From: Hyphomicrobiales bacterium
GTDB lineage: Bacteria; Pseudomonadota; Alphaproteobacteria; Rhizobiales; Rhizobiaceae
Direction of reading: 5' to 3'
DNA length: 64,000 nt
Assembly: GCA_900471925.1 (NCBI GenBank)
Contig: UCGV01000002.1
Span: forward strand, 62,001-126,000
A program made the position numbers and the translations under genes. Below the pieces are notes generated by a model, which searched no databases, had not been told where the DNA came from, and saw only the letters and a program-made list of their open reading frames with translations. Shown one piece after another: positions 9,718 through 18,785 of this stretch (within the stretch, counting starts at the first letter, position 1; each line of letters begins with the position of its first letter).

Positions 9718-10039
9718 GGAGTTTCCCTTCTTATGGTAGTTTGCGAGTATCAGTTTACGCCAAGCCTCAAGCTCATCCAAGCACTTCGCGCAATCTCAAG
9801 CAAGATGAGCTCAAGTCTGCGGGTCCCTGGCGCCCTGAGGATGATGGGGATAATGTCCGGATGCCTTTCGCTGCTCCGATTGCGGCGGGCTTCTAGCGAC
9901 ACCCCCTCGGAAAGTCAATAGCCCGCCAAAGCGACGCCGAGTATACGCGGAAAACGTGCAATGAAAATCCCACAAAATGGGGATGCCGCCTCCATCAGCG
10001 GTCTCAGCAGCCGTTAACGCTGCGCCTCTGCGTTGCAGG
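9718..10039. other. 322-bp gap between rpoN and hpf
   Basis: Non-coding stretch downstream of rpoN and upstream of hpf on the reverse strand. It should hold the hpf promoter, but I find no clear sigma-70, sigma-54 or heat-shock consensus. The only structure seen is the weak hairpin at 9961-9984. Confidence 0.5.
9961..9984 (-). terminator. weak candidate terminator after rpoN
   Basis: Read on the reverse strand, ATCCC pairs with GGGAT across an eight-base loop and is followed by TTTTC. The stem is only five pairs, about 55 bp past the rpoN stop, so termination here is tentative. Confidence 0.3.
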
Positions 10040-11587
10040 TCAGAAACCCGAAACCCTGGCTAGGGCACGCTTCTCCCTGCGGCGCTGAACGGAGGATGCG
10101 ATGTTCATCGCCTCCCGATACTTGGCGACGGTACGGCGGGCGAGGTCGATACCGCTCTTCTTGAGCATATCGACGATGTCGTCGTCGGAGAGCACCGCAT
10201 CGGGGCTTTCCTGCACGATCAGCGTTCGGATCTTGTGGCGAACCGCTTCGGCCGAATGGCTATCGCCGCCTTCGACAGCGCTGATTGAAACCGTGAAGAA
10301 ATATTTGAGCTCGAAGAGCCCGCGCGGCGTCAGCATATATTTGTTGGAAGTGACGCGGCTGACCGTGGACTCGTGCATCTTGATCGCTTCCGCAACCGTC
10401 TTCAGGTTCAGCGGCCGCAAGTGATCGACGCCGTGCATGAGGAAGGCATCCTGCTGGCGCACGATTTCGCTCGCCACCTTCATGATGGTCTTGGCGCGCT
10501 GGTCGAGGCTTCGGGTCAACCAGTTGGCGCTCTGCAGGCATTCGGACAGGAAGGCGTGATCCTCGCCATTCTTCGTCACGTGCGCGAAATAGGACTGGTT
10601 CACCAGCACGCGCGGCAACGTGTCGGGATTGAGCTCCACCAGCCAGCTGCCGTCCGAAGACGGGCGGACAACAACATCGGGCATGATCGCTTCGGACACG
10701 CCGGCCTCAAAGCCGCTGCCAGGCTTCGGATTGAGTTGGCGGATCTCGCCGAGCATGTCGAGCAGATCCTCTTCATCGACACCGCAAAGGCGCTTCAGCG
10801 TGACGAAATCACGGCGCGCCAGCAGTTCGAGGTTTTCGACGAGCGCCTGCATGGCGGGATCGAAACGATCCTTCTGGCGAAGCTGAATGGCCAGGCATTC
10901 AGCAAGGCTGCGGGCGAAGACACCCGGCGGATCAAGCGTCTGCAGTGCCGCAAGCACGCGTTCGACATCTTCGGCGTCCGTGCCGAGACGCTCTCCGGCT
11001 TCAGCGACGTCTGCCTGCAGATAACCCGCCTCGTCGAGCTGATCGACCAGGTTCTGGGCGATCAGCCGATCGGCCATATCGGGCAGAATGAACGGGATTT
11101 GCTGGCCAAGATGGTCGCGCAACGACACCTGACCTGCAACGAAATCATCGAGATCGTAGTTTTCAGCACCCTCGGCGCTGCCGGGCATCGATTTCCACTG
11201 GCTGAGGAGTTCCGGCGCATCGAGGCGCTGCGGTGCACTGTCGTCAGGGAAGACATTCGTGTAATTGGCGTCGAGCTCGTCGCTCATCCGGCTTGAACTG
11301 CCGTTATCGTACCAGTCGCCGGACAAGGTCTCGCCACTGCCGTCATGGTCCCCGTCGCCCGAATCCTCCGACTGCTGGGCGTATGGTTCCTCACCAGGCT
11401 CGCCGCGTTCACCGGCATCGCTTTCGCCCGACGGGAATTCCAGAAGTGGGTTTTTCTCCACCTCCTGGGCGATGAACTGGCTGAGTTCGACATGCGTCAT
11501 CTGCAGCAACTGAATGGATTGCATCAGTTGCGGTGTCATCACCAGGGACTGGTTCTGCCGCAGGAAAAGATTGGCTGACAGGGCCAT
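10040..11587 (-). CDS. rpoN: RNA polymerase sigma-54 factor
   Basis: Sigma-54 directs polymerase to -24/-12 promoters of nitrogen-fixation, nitrogen-assimilation and C4-dicarboxylate genes and needs enhancer-binding activators. The 515-residue protein has the Gln/Leu-rich region I (MALSANLFLRQNQSLVMTPQ at the start), an acidic region II, the core-binding region and the C-terminal RpoN box ARRTVAKYRE at 483-492. The ATG at 11587 matches the family N-terminus; an in-frame ATG 21 codons upstream is unlikely. It follows lptB on the same strand. Confidence 0.97.
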   Translation of the reverse strand: MALSANLFLRQNQSLVMTPQLMQSIQLLQMTHVELSQFIAQEVEKNPLLEFPSGESDAGERGEPGEEPYAQQSEDSGDGDHDGSGETLSGDWYDNGSSSRMSDELDANYTNVFPDDSAPQRLDAPELLSQWKSMPGSAEGAENYDLDDFVAGQVSLRDHLGQQIPFILPDMADRLIAQNLVDQLDEAGYLQADVAEAGERLGTDAEDVERVLAALQTLDPPGVFARSLAECLAIQLRQKDRFDPAMQALVENLELLARRDFVTLKRLCGVDEEDLLDMLGEIRQLNPKPGSGFEAGVSEAIMPDVVVRPSSDGSWLVELNPDTLPRVLVNQSYFAHVTKNGEDHAFLSECLQSANWLTRSLDQRAKTIMKVASEIVRQQDAFLMHGVDHLRPLNLKTVAEAIKMHESTVSRVTSNKYMLTPRGLFELKYFFTVSISAVEGGDSHSAEAVRHKIRTLIVQESPDAVLSDDDIVDMLKKSGIDLARRTVAKYREAMNIASSVQRRREKRALARVSGF

Positions 11588-11744
11588 GGCGGACGCGAAA
11601 CTCCCTCGACTCCTCCAGGAAAACCGCGTCCCATCATAATTTCGGGCCACGGAAATCCGAGTTGGCCCAAAAATTGCTTTTTTATCCTATTTGGTCAAGC
11701 GGAACCTATGCGGCCAGCGCAATTTTCCGTCGTCAAGCGCAGGT

Positions 11745-12548
11745 TCAGAGACTGAAATTGTCGCCGAGATAGAGCCGGCGGACTTCCGGATTGTTGACGA
11801 TGTCGTTGGCACGCCCATGCGTGAGCACTTCGCCCGCATGGATGATATAGGCCCGGTCGATCAATCCCAACGTCTCGCGCACATTGTGGTCGGTGATCAG
11901 AACGCCGATCCCACGTGCCGTCAAATGATGCACGAGGTTCTGAATATCGGCAACCGAGATCGGGTCGACACCGGCGAAGGGCTCATCGAGCAGCATGAAG
12001 GTCGGGTCGGTCGCCAACGCACGGGCAATTTCCAGGCGTCGGCGCTCACCGCCCGAAAGGGCAACGGCGGCACTCTTGCGGAGCTTGGAAATGTGAAACT
12101 CTTCGAGCAGTTCATCGAGCTTGCGCTCGCGCGCCGCCCTGTCCTTTTCATGGACCTCGAGCACGGCGCGGATATTCTCCTCAACCGTCAGCCCACGAAA
12201 GATCGAAGCTTCCTGCGGCAGGTAGCCGACGCCGAGACGGGAGCGACGATACATCGGCATCGTCGTCACATCATTGCCGTCGATCTCGATCGTGCCCTCA
12301 TCGACCGGCACGAGGCCGGTGATCATGTAGAAACAGGTGGTCTTGCCGGCGCCGTTCGGCCCCAGCAGGCCAACCGCTTCACCTCGCCGCACCACCAGCG
12401 AAACGCCGTTGACGACACGCCGCGTCGCGTAGGTCTTGGTCAGACCGCGGGCAATCAACGTTCCCTGATAACGGGCCTTATCGACGGGAGCGGCCACGGC
12501 TTCCGTCGCGGCGCTACCGGACTTGGTGGATAAGGAGAATAGCTTCAC
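11745..12548 (-). CDS. lptB: LPS export ABC transporter ATP-binding protein LptB
   Basis: Cytoplasmic ATPase that powers LPS extraction from the inner membrane together with LptF and LptG. Walker A GPNGAGKT (63-70), ABC signature LSGGERRR (164-171) and Walker B FMLLDEP (184-190) are intact. I chose a GTG start at 12548, giving 267 aa and starting 16 bp after lptA stops; upstream in-frame starts would run into lptA. The N-terminal 28 residues before the ABC core are an unconserved extension. LptF and LptG are not in the window. Confidence 0.93.
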   Translation of the reverse strand: MKLFSLSTKSGSAATEAVAAPVDKARYQGTLIARGLTKTYATRRVVNGVSLVVRRGEAVGLLGPNGAGKTTCFYMITGLVPVDEGTIEIDGNDVTTMPMYRRSRLGVGYLPQEASIFRGLTVEENIRAVLEVHEKDRAARERKLDELLEEFHISKLRKSAAVALSGGERRRLEIARALATDPTFMLLDEPFAGVDPISVADIQNLVHHLTARGIGVLITDHNVRETLGLIDRAYIIHAGEVLTHGRANDIVNNPEVRRLYLGDNFSL

Positions 12549-12564
12549 GTGAAAGGTCGACTTC

Positions 12565-13197
12565 TCAGTTCTGCTTCGGCTGCTGACTCGGCTGCGACTT
12601 TGGATCGAGCTGAATCTGGACACGACCACCACAGCTTTCAAGCTCCGCCTGTCCAGTCGCCATGTGAACGGTGAGCTGGCAGCCGGTAAAGACGTTCGGG
12701 CCATCAGTCAGGATGACCTTCTTGCCCGTGAGAATGAAGACCTGCGAGGTCATGTCGAAATTGCCATCATCGGCGGTCGCCGTCTGCGTGCCCGACGTCA
12801 GGTAGACCTTGTCGGTCACCAGGATCTTGTCGATATCGGCGCTGCCCGAGGCGAGCGAGTCCGGCTGCTTGGCAGCGGCAGGTGCTGCCGGGGCGGCAGC
12901 GGCATCGGTGCCTTCCTGCTTCGCCTTGTCCTTGTAATAGACCGTCATCTTGCCGGCCTGCAGGGTCGTCGTGCCCTGAACGACCTTGACGTCGCCGGTG
13001 AAGAGCGCCGTGTGTTCCTGGTCATGAATTTCCAGCTTGTTGCTTTCAATCTGGATCGGCTGATCGCTCGAAAGCTTCATGCCCGGCATCGTCGTCGACT
13101 GGGCGGCCGCCCCCGCGACCGACAGGACGAGCGCAAGCGCACCAGTGATGAAAGCTACGCCAGTCTTACGCGTTGAGATGCGACAATCTTTTGTCAT
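12565..13197 (-). CDS. lptA: periplasmic LPS transport protein LptA (OstA-like)
   Basis: LptA forms the periplasmic bridge carrying LPS to the outer membrane. The 210-residue precursor has a signal peptide (about 1-33, hydrophobic core FITGALALVLSVAGAAA) and the OstA-like repeat domain beginning IQIESNKLEIHDQEHTALFT. An Ala/Pro-rich insertion interrupts the domain near residues 95-115. I chose the ATG at 13197 (MTKDCRIST), 13 bp after the lptC stop. It is co-transcribed with lptC and lptB. Confidence 0.9.
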   Translation of the reverse strand: MTKDCRISTRKTGVAFITGALALVLSVAGAAAQSTTMPGMKLSSDQPIQIESNKLEIHDQEHTALFTGDVKVVQGTTTLQAGKMTVYYKDKAKQEGTDAAAAPAAPAAAKQPDSLASGSADIDKILVTDKVYLTSGTQTATADDGNFDMTSQVFILTGKKVILTDGPNVFTGCQLTVHMATGQAELESCGGRVQIQLDPKSQPSQQPKQN

Positions 13198-13210
13198 TTG
13201 ACCCGGCTCT

Positions 13211-13876
13211 TTAGGTGCCCTGTTTATGGATGGTGGATGATTCAACATTCATGCGAACGTTCCCCTCGAATGTGATCACGCGCCCCTTATCCGTTATATT
13301 GAGGGTCTGCGCAACAATCGAAGCATTGTCCTTGGTAATTCTGACGGGGTCGTCCGTCGTCATGTTTCCGCCCTTGATGTCGAGATGGGCGGACTGAAAA
13401 TTCGCGACGAGGCCGCTGCTCAGGACAAGCGTGAAGGGCGCCGTCATGTGCAGGTTATCGGTGGCGCGGTTAAAATCAGCGGTCGCTGCGGTGACGCGGG
13501 CCATAAGGCCGTCGTTCATCGGCACGGCGGCCTTGATCGTCTCCAGGGTGATGAAGTCCGGATTGCGGATATCCTGCAGCGCGCGCTCGGCAAGCATGGA
13601 ATAGTTGATACCGTCGGAGTTGCGGCCGGCAATGGCCGGCTTTTCCATCACGACCTTGCCGTTTTCGATCTTGGCGCCTTCGATTTTGATGGTCTCGGGC
13701 AGGTAGGTGCGGATGACCGAGACGGCGATGAAGATGAGGGAAATGATAAGAGCCGCCACCGGCAGCAATATCTTCAGGCGGCGGACACGCGCCGAATGGA
13801 ACCGGGCAGCGCCGTAGGCACTGTCCCTGGGCCCAGCATATGCGGGTTTCCCGTTGTTCCTGAGGGTATCGAGCAT
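13211..13876 (-). CDS. lptC: LPS export protein LptC
   Basis: Single-pass inner-membrane protein linking LptB2FG to LptA. The 221-residue product has a basic cytoplasmic N-terminus, one membrane helix (about 35-57, LLPVAALIISLIFIAVSVI) and a periplasmic LptC/OstA-like domain. The ATG at 13876 (MLDTLRNNGKPAYAG) is preferred over one at 13918. It is first in the reverse-strand Lpt cluster. Confidence 0.88.
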   Translation of the reverse strand: MLDTLRNNGKPAYAGPRDSAYGAARFHSARVRRLKILLPVAALIISLIFIAVSVIRTYLPETIKIEGAKIENGKVVMEKPAIAGRNSDGINYSMLAERALQDIRNPDFITLETIKAAVPMNDGLMARVTAATADFNRATDNLHMTAPFTLVLSSGLVANFQSAHLDIKGGNMTTDDPVRITKDNASIVAQTLNITDKGRVITFEGNVRMNVESSTIHKQGT

Positions 13877-13955
13877 ATGCCTGGTCCGTGTGTATTGATC
13901 GTGCCGCTTATATAGCAATGCCGGGCGCCAATCACAGTTCGTTTCGCATTATTAC

Positions 13956-13969
13956 ATTGGCTTGCCAAT
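13956..13969. promoter_or_regulatory. inverted repeat ATTGGC-TT-GCCAAT
   Basis: Perfect six-base arms with a two-base centre lie in the 215-bp divergent gap between lptC and the SppA-like gene. It could be an operator for either; the binding protein is unknown. Confidence 0.3.
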
Positions 13970-14091
13970 ATGGATTTTTTTCTGCAACAAGCAACTAAAG
14001 CGAAAAACGTGAGTTTGCGGGCATTTTCACCGGCCGCAATCCACCTTATCTGCAGCGGCATAGAGCCCGCTGGGTTTCGTCTCTGGAGGAT

Positions 14092-15045
14092 ATGATGGAC
14101 AGTTCGATCATCGCGGACCGCCGGCTGCTGCGCCGCAGACTTGGCTTCTGGCGCCTTGCCGCGGTCGTGCTGCTGGTCGCGCTCGGCTTTGCACTCTACA
14201 ATTTTGCCTTCGGCGAGAGCAGCACTGCGCGGCCTCATATTGCCCATGTGACGATTTCGGGCCTGATCACCGATGACGACGAACTGTTGACGCGACTGGA
14301 AAAGATCCGAGACAACGATCAGGTAAAGGCGGTCGTTGTTTCTATCTCCTCTCCCGGCGGCACAACCTATGGCGGCGAGAAGATCTTCAAGGCGATCCGG
14401 GCGATTTCCGAAAAGAAGCCGGTGGTTTCGGATGTCCGGACGCTTGCGGCCTCTGCCGGCTACATGATCGCAACGGCCGGTGATACGATCATCGCGGGCG
14501 AAAGCTCGATCACCGGCTCGATCGGCGTCATCTTCCAGTACCCGCAGGTCCAGCCGCTGCTCGACAAGCTCGGCGTCTCGCTGCAGGAGATCAAATCCTC
14601 ACCGCTCAAGGCCGAGCCTTCGCCGTTCCACGACGCGAGCGAGGAAGCCAAGACAATGATCCGCAACATGGTTCTCGACAGTTACGACTGGTTCGTCAAT
14701 CTCGTTGCCGACCGGCGGAAACTGCCGCGCGACGAGGTGCTGAAACTTGCCGACGGTACAATCTATACGGGGCGTCAGGCGCTGAAGGTGAAGCTCATCG
14801 ATGCCGTCGGCGGAGAGGCGGAAATCCGTGCCTACCTGACCTCGCGCAGCATCAGCGACAAGCTGCCGATCGTCGACTGGGACAAGAAGAGCAACACGCC
14901 CTTCCTGCTCGCCGGAGCGGTTTCGCGGGTTGCGACTATCCTTGGCTTCGGCGATCTCGTCAAAGGCCAGGATATGAACGGTATCCTGCCCCCAAAGTTG
15001 CTTCTTGACGGGCTGCTTTCAGTTTGGCAGGTTGGCCAGGATTGA
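14092..15045 (+). CDS. sppA: signal peptide peptidase SppA-type S49 protease
   Basis: Membrane-anchored serine protease that degrades cleaved signal peptides. The 317-residue protein is the short (36K) type with one catalytic domain. An N-terminal membrane helix (about 20-38) is followed by the S49 domain with nucleophile Ser121 in LAASAGYMIA; Lys173 is a likely general base. An adjacent ATG at 14095 is an equal start candidate; GGAGG lies just upstream. It is followed closely by ihfB. Confidence 0.9.
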   Translation: MMDSSIIADRRLLRRRLGFWRLAAVVLLVALGFALYNFAFGESSTARPHIAHVTISGLITDDDELLTRLEKIRDNDQVKAVVVSISSPGGTTYGGEKIFKAIRAISEKKPVVSDVRTLAASAGYMIATAGDTIIAGESSITGSIGVIFQYPQVQPLLDKLGVSLQEIKSSPLKAEPSPFHDASEEAKTMIRNMVLDSYDWFVNLVADRRKLPRDEVLKLADGTIYTGRQALKVKLIDAVGGEAEIRAYLTSRSISDKLPIVDWDKKSNTPFLLAGAVSRVATILGFGDLVKGQDMNGILPPKLLLDGLLSVWQVGQD

Positions 15046-15075
15046 ATAAGAAATCAATAATTTAAGGGGGCGACC

Positions 15076-15375
15076 GTGATCAAGTCCGAATTGGTGCAGA
15101 TTGTTGCGGCACGCAATCCGCATCTCTACCACCGCGATGTCGAAAATATCGTCAATGCGGTCCTCGACGAGATCACTGACGCGCTTGCCGCCGGCAACCG
15201 TGTGGAACTGCGCGGTTTCGGCGCCTTTTCGGTCAAAAACCGTCCTTCGCGCTCCGGCCGCAACCCGCGCACAGGCGATACGGTTTTCGTCGAGGAAAAG
15301 TGGGTTCCTTTCTTCAAGACCGGTAAGGAACTGCGCGAGCGCCTGAACCCGGGACAGGATGACGAAGAGGATTGA
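15076..15375 (+). CDS. ihfB: integration host factor subunit beta
   Basis: DNA-bending protein that works with IHF-alpha, for example at sigma-54 promoters. The 99-residue protein has the HU/IHF fold and the DNA-contacting arm around [17 protein letters not shown]. The start is GTG at 15076 with AAGGGGG upstream. It lies 30 bp after sppA. An acidic tail DDEED ends the protein. Confidence 0.95.
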   Translation: MIKSELVQIVAARNPHLYHRDVENIVNAVLDEITDALAAGNRVELRGFGAFSVKNRPSRSGRNPRTGDTVFVEEKWVPFFKTGKELRERLNPGQDDEED

Positions 15376-15474
15376 TCCTCAATTCGGGCATCACGCCGCA
15401 CTTGAACTTCGCCGCCGCACTTCTATTTTGGCGGCGATGAAGCTTGCCTTCGCCATAGCGGCGCGGAGAACGAT

Positions 15475-15807
15475 ATGACCAAGAAGATCATCAACCTTTT
15501 GATTTTGCTGCCGCTCGGCGTCATCCTGATCGTCTTCTGCGTCGCCAACCGGCAGAGCGTGACGCTCGCCTTCAATCCGTTTCGGCCGGAAGACCAGGTT
15601 CTTTCGCTGGCTGCACCCTTCTTCGTTTTTCTGCTGATCGCCTTCATCATCGGCATGTTGGTGGGCTCGGCCGCCACCTGGTTCAATCAGGGCAAGCACC
15701 GCAAGCGAGCCCGCGTCGAAGCCAAGGAAGCTATACGCTGGCAGGGTGAGGCGGATCGCCACAAGACGCGGGCGGAAGAGATCGCCGGACAGTTGCCTTC
15801 GCGCTGA
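15475..15807 (+). CDS. LapA-like (DUF1049) two-helix inner-membrane protein
   Basis: A 110-residue protein with two membrane helices (about 6-24 and 43-65) and a basic cytoplasmic coiled tail. It matches the LapA/DUF1049 family, which in enterobacteria is linked to LPS assembly; that role is not shown here. GGAGA lies upstream of the ATG. It may be read through from sppA-ihfB, which would suit an envelope role. Confidence 0.8.
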   Translation: MTKKIINLLILLPLGVILIVFCVANRQSVTLAFNPFRPEDQVLSLAAPFFVFLLIAFIIGMLVGSAATWFNQGKHRKRARVEAKEAIRWQGEADRHKTRAEEIAGQLPSR

Positions 15808-15813
15808 TTGCCG

Positions 15814-16257
15814 CTACCCCCCGGTTGCAGGGGAAAAACTCAATTCTTCATAATCGCCTTCCGCGGAAGAACCCCTGCCGGTAACTGCAAAGCCGTGGGC
15901 AAGGTAGAAGGCCTTGGCCTTGATGTTCTTGACGAGGCACTTCAGCCGGTATCTGTGCTCCGGCCAGCCAGGCAGCGATCGCAGCAGGGCAGCGCCTGCC
16001 CCCATGCCCTGACATTCGGGTAGGATATAGAGCATGTGGATGAAATCATCCGCCGCCCAGAGAGAGATGAAGCCGGCTATCTTCCCGTCAGGACCTTCGC
16101 AGACGGAAACGACTTCGCCGCTGGTATGGGCCGCGAAATCCTCCCTGTAAAACTTGCCGGGATCGACCCAGGTGAATGCCTGGCGACGGACGGACAGATA
16201 GATCTCGGCAAGTTCTGCCGTGTCTTCGGGGCGGTTCGGTCGGATCTTCCAGTTCAT
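15814..16257 (-). CDS. GNAT family N-acetyltransferase
   Basis: A 147-residue acetyltransferase of the GNAT fold. The acetyl-CoA pyrophosphate-binding loop is PECQGMGAGAALLRSL (about 81-96), and the C-terminal AKAFYLAHGFAVTGRG segment is typical. The substrate is unknown. Its ATG overlaps the stop of the upstream CoxG-like gene by four bases, so the two are translated as a pair. Confidence 0.85.
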   Translation of the reverse strand: MNWKIRPNRPEDTAELAEIYLSVRRQAFTWVDPGKFYREDFAAHTSGEVVSVCEGPDGKIAGFISLWAADDFIHMLYILPECQGMGAGAALLRSLPGWPEHRYRLKCLVKNIKAKAFYLAHGFAVTGRGSSAEGDYEELSFSPATGG

Positions 16258-16718
16258 CGCTCCTGGGTACCCATAGCCTTTTCGATGACGGCCGCATTGA
16301 AATTTCCCCAGAAGCGGCGGGCAAGCTTTTCCAGCGTGGCGCGGATCAGCCGGCCGCCGAGTTCGGCAATCCGACCGCCGGTATCACCGTCGGCTTCATA
16401 GCGCAGCAGGGTATGGACGCCGTCCTCGACCAATGTGACATCGGCCTCGCCCTTGGCGAAGCCGGCAATACCGCCTCGTCCTTCGGCAGAGATGGTATAG
16501 CTGCGCGGCGCATCGACATTGGAAAGTGTGATACCGCCGTTGAAGGTCACCGAGAACAAGCCGAAGCCGACCTTGACGGTGGCAAGGAACTGCGTCGGCG
16601 ACAGCTTTTCCACGCTCTGGCAGCCGGGAATGCACTGCCTGATGATGTCAGGGTCGTTCATGGCTGCCCATACGACATCGCGCGGCGCGGCGATGCGCTC
16701 CTCCCCGATCAGATCCAT
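16254..16718 (-). CDS. CoxG-like SRPBCC carbon monoxide dehydrogenase subunit G family protein
   Basis: A 154-residue SRPBCC-fold protein. The N-terminus MDLIGEERIAAPRDVVWAAM and the motif CIPGCQSVEKLSPTQF are typical of CoxG/DUF2267-adjacent SRPBCC proteins found with and without CO dehydrogenase. No CO dehydrogenase gene is nearby, so the role is unknown. I chose the ATG at 16718 with GGGGAA upstream. It overlaps the following GNAT gene. Confidence 0.82.
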   Translation of the reverse strand: MDLIGEERIAAPRDVVWAAMNDPDIIRQCIPGCQSVEKLSPTQFLATVKVGFGLFSVTFNGGITLSNVDAPRSYTISAEGRGGIAGFAKGEADVTLVEDGVHTLLRYEADGDTGGRIAELGGRLIRATLEKLARRFWGNFNAAVIEKAMGTQER

Positions 16719-16833
16719 CAGCAGTTCCCCATTTCCATAAGTGGACCATATCATAATGGGAAAGCGCTTTGCCAAGGTCGGACGGGATGCTATTTGCACT
16801 GGCTCAATTGAACTGAAGACGCGGAAGACCACG

Positions 16834-17931
16834 TTGAAACAAAGAGAACGCCGGCCCGGCGCGAAGACGGCAACGGGCCCTTCGGGCGGACGCCGCACCG
16901 AGCAGCGGCCGGCAAGGCCGGAAAAAACGGCAGCAAAACCTGCATCTGCCCGCGAACAGCGCCCACCGGCAGCGGTTCCCGCCGTCATCGACCGTCCGTT
17001 GATGGCGCGCAACGGCGAGCGGCCGGCCGAACGCGTGCCTGTCATCCTCGAATCGACGGGCGCCGGCGACTTCCATCTCATCGACAGCGGCAATGGCCAG
17101 AAGCTGGAACAATACGGCCCGTACCGGATCGTGCGGCCGGAGGGACAGGCGCTGTGGCAGCCGTCACTGCCGACGCATGTCTGGGAAAAGGTCGATGCCG
17201 CCTTTACCGGCGATGTGGATGAGGAAGGTAGCGGCCGCTGGCGTTTTCCGAAGGATGCGCTTGGCGAGACCTGGCCGCTCAACCTGCTCGGCGTCGATTT
17301 CTACGGCCGCTTCACTTCCTTCCGGCATGTCGGGGTGTTTCCCGAGCAGATCGTCCACTGGGCCTGGATGAAGCAGCAGGTCGAAAACGCCGGACGGCCG
17401 CTGAAGGTGCTGAACCTCTTCGGTTATACGGGCGTCGCCTCGCTGGTGGCGGCTGCTGCCGGCGCTGAAGTTACCCATGTCGATGCCTCGAAGAAGGCGA
17501 TCGGCTGGGCGCGCGAGAACCAGGCGCTGGGGCGCATGGAAAAGCTGCCGATCCGCTGGATCTGCGAGGATGCAATGAAGTTCATCCTGCGCGAGGAACG
17601 TCGCGGCAGCCAATATGACATCATCCTCACCGACCCGCCGAAATTCGGCCGCGGGCCGAGCGGCGAGGTCTGGCATCTCTTCGAACACCTGCCGCTGATG
17701 CTCGATATCTGCCGCGAGATCCTGTCCCCGAAGGCCGTCGGCCTGGTGCTGACAGCCTATTCGATCCGGGCGAGCTTCTATTCCATCCATGAGCTGATGC
17801 GCGAGACGATGCGCGGGGCCGGCGGCGTGGTCGAGTCAGGCGAGCTCGTCATCCGCGAGGCCGGCCTTGACGGCAAGACGCCGGGCCGGGCGCTTTCCAC
17901 ATCCCTCTTTTCCCGCTGGGTGCCGAAATGA
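16834..17931 (+). CDS. class I SAM-dependent (rRNA) methyltransferase
   Basis: A Rossmann-fold methyltransferase similar to RlmI/RlmK-type rRNA cytosine methyltransferases. The SAM loop is VLNLFGYTGVASLVAAAAGA and the catalytic-type motif is ILTDPPKFGRG. An Arg/Pro/Ala-rich, probably disordered N-terminal tail of about 80 residues precedes the fold. I chose the TTG at 16834 (365 aa) because upstream ATGs (16741, 16756) would lie only 22-37 bp from the divergent CoxG-like start. Its stop overlaps the next methyltransferase gene. Confidence 0.82.
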   Translation: MKQRERRPGAKTATGPSGGRRTEQRPARPEKTAAKPASAREQRPPAAVPAVIDRPLMARNGERPAERVPVILESTGAGDFHLIDSGNGQKLEQYGPYRIVRPEGQALWQPSLPTHVWEKVDAAFTGDVDEEGSGRWRFPKDALGETWPLNLLGVDFYGRFTSFRHVGVFPEQIVHWAWMKQQVENAGRPLKVLNLFGYTGVASLVAAAAGAEVTHVDASKKAIGWARENQALGRMEKLPIRWICEDAMKFILREERRGSQYDIILTDPPKFGRGPSGEVWHLFEHLPLMLDICREILSPKAVGLVLTAYSIRASFYSIHELMRETMRGAGGVVESGELVIREAGLDGKTPGRALSTSLFSRWVPK

Positions 17932-18785
17932 ACGAATTCCACGATCGCGGCCCCCGGAAGGTCGGGCAGGTGAAGGAAGTCACCTCGCTTGCCAATCCGA
18001 TCATCAAAGACATCAAGGCGCTGACCAACAAGAAGTCGCGCGAAGAGAGCGGCACCTTCATGGCCGAAGGGCTGAAGCTCGTGATCGACGCGATCGAGCT
18101 CGGCTGGACGATCCGCACGCTCGTCTATGCCAAGGCTGCCAAGGGTAAGCCGCTGGTCGAACAGATGGCGGCAAAGACCGTCGCATCCGGCGGCCTCGTG
18201 CTGGAAGTCAGCGAGAAGGTGATCTCCTCGATCACGCGGCGTGACAATCCGCAGATGGTGGTCGGCATTTTCGAAACCCGCTGGACGAAGCTTCGGGATA
18301 TCAGGCCGAAAGACGGCGAGACCTGGGTGGCGCTCGACCGCGTGCGCGATCCCGGCAATCTCGGCACGATCATCCGTACGGCCGATGCGGCCGGCGCCTC
18401 CGGCGTCATTCTCGTCGGCGAAACGACCGATCCGTTTTCGCTGGAAACGGTGCGGGCCACGATGGGCTCGGTCTTTGCCGTTCGGGTTGCCCATGCGACA
18501 GCCGAGGAATTCATCGCCTGGAAGAAGCAGGCCGGGGTTTCCGTCGTTGCGACCCACCTTGCCGGTTCGGTCGACTACCGTACGATCGACTACAAGAAGA
18601 AGCCGGTCGTGCTTCTGATGGGTAACGAGCAGTCCGGCCTGCCCGAACAGCTTGCCGGGCAAGCGGATGCGCTTGCCCGCATTCCGCAGCAGGGCCGCGC
18701 CGATTCCCTCAATCTCGCCGTTGCCACCGCGGTCATGCTTTTCGAGGCACGCCGCCATCTCCTCTCATTGTCCGAGGGCAAATGA
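17928..18785 (+). CDS. TrmH/SpoU family RNA 2'-O-methyltransferase
   Basis: A 285-residue SPOUT methyltransferase. An N-terminal substrate-binding domain (about 15-100, with [13 protein letters not shown]) is followed by the knotted catalytic domain with motif 1 [15 protein letters not shown], motif 2 [11 protein letters not shown] and motif 3 [13 protein letters not shown]. The RNA target (tRNA or 23S rRNA) cannot be told from sequence. It overlaps the preceding methyltransferase and the following lspA by four bases each, so the three are tightly coupled. Confidence 0.9.
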   Translation: MNEFHDRGPRKVGQVKEVTSLANPIIKDIKALTNKKSREESGTFMAEGLKLVIDAIELGWTIRTLVYAKAAKGKPLVEQMAAKTVASGGLVLEVSEKVISSITRRDNPQMVVGIFETRWTKLRDIRPKDGETWVALDRVRDPGNLGTIIRTADAAGASGVILVGETTDPFSLETVRATMGSVFAVRVAHATAEEFIAWKKQAGVSVVATHLAGSVDYRTIDYKKKPVVLLMGNEQSGLPEQLAGQADALARIPQQGRADSLNLAVATAVMLFEARRHLLSLSEGK

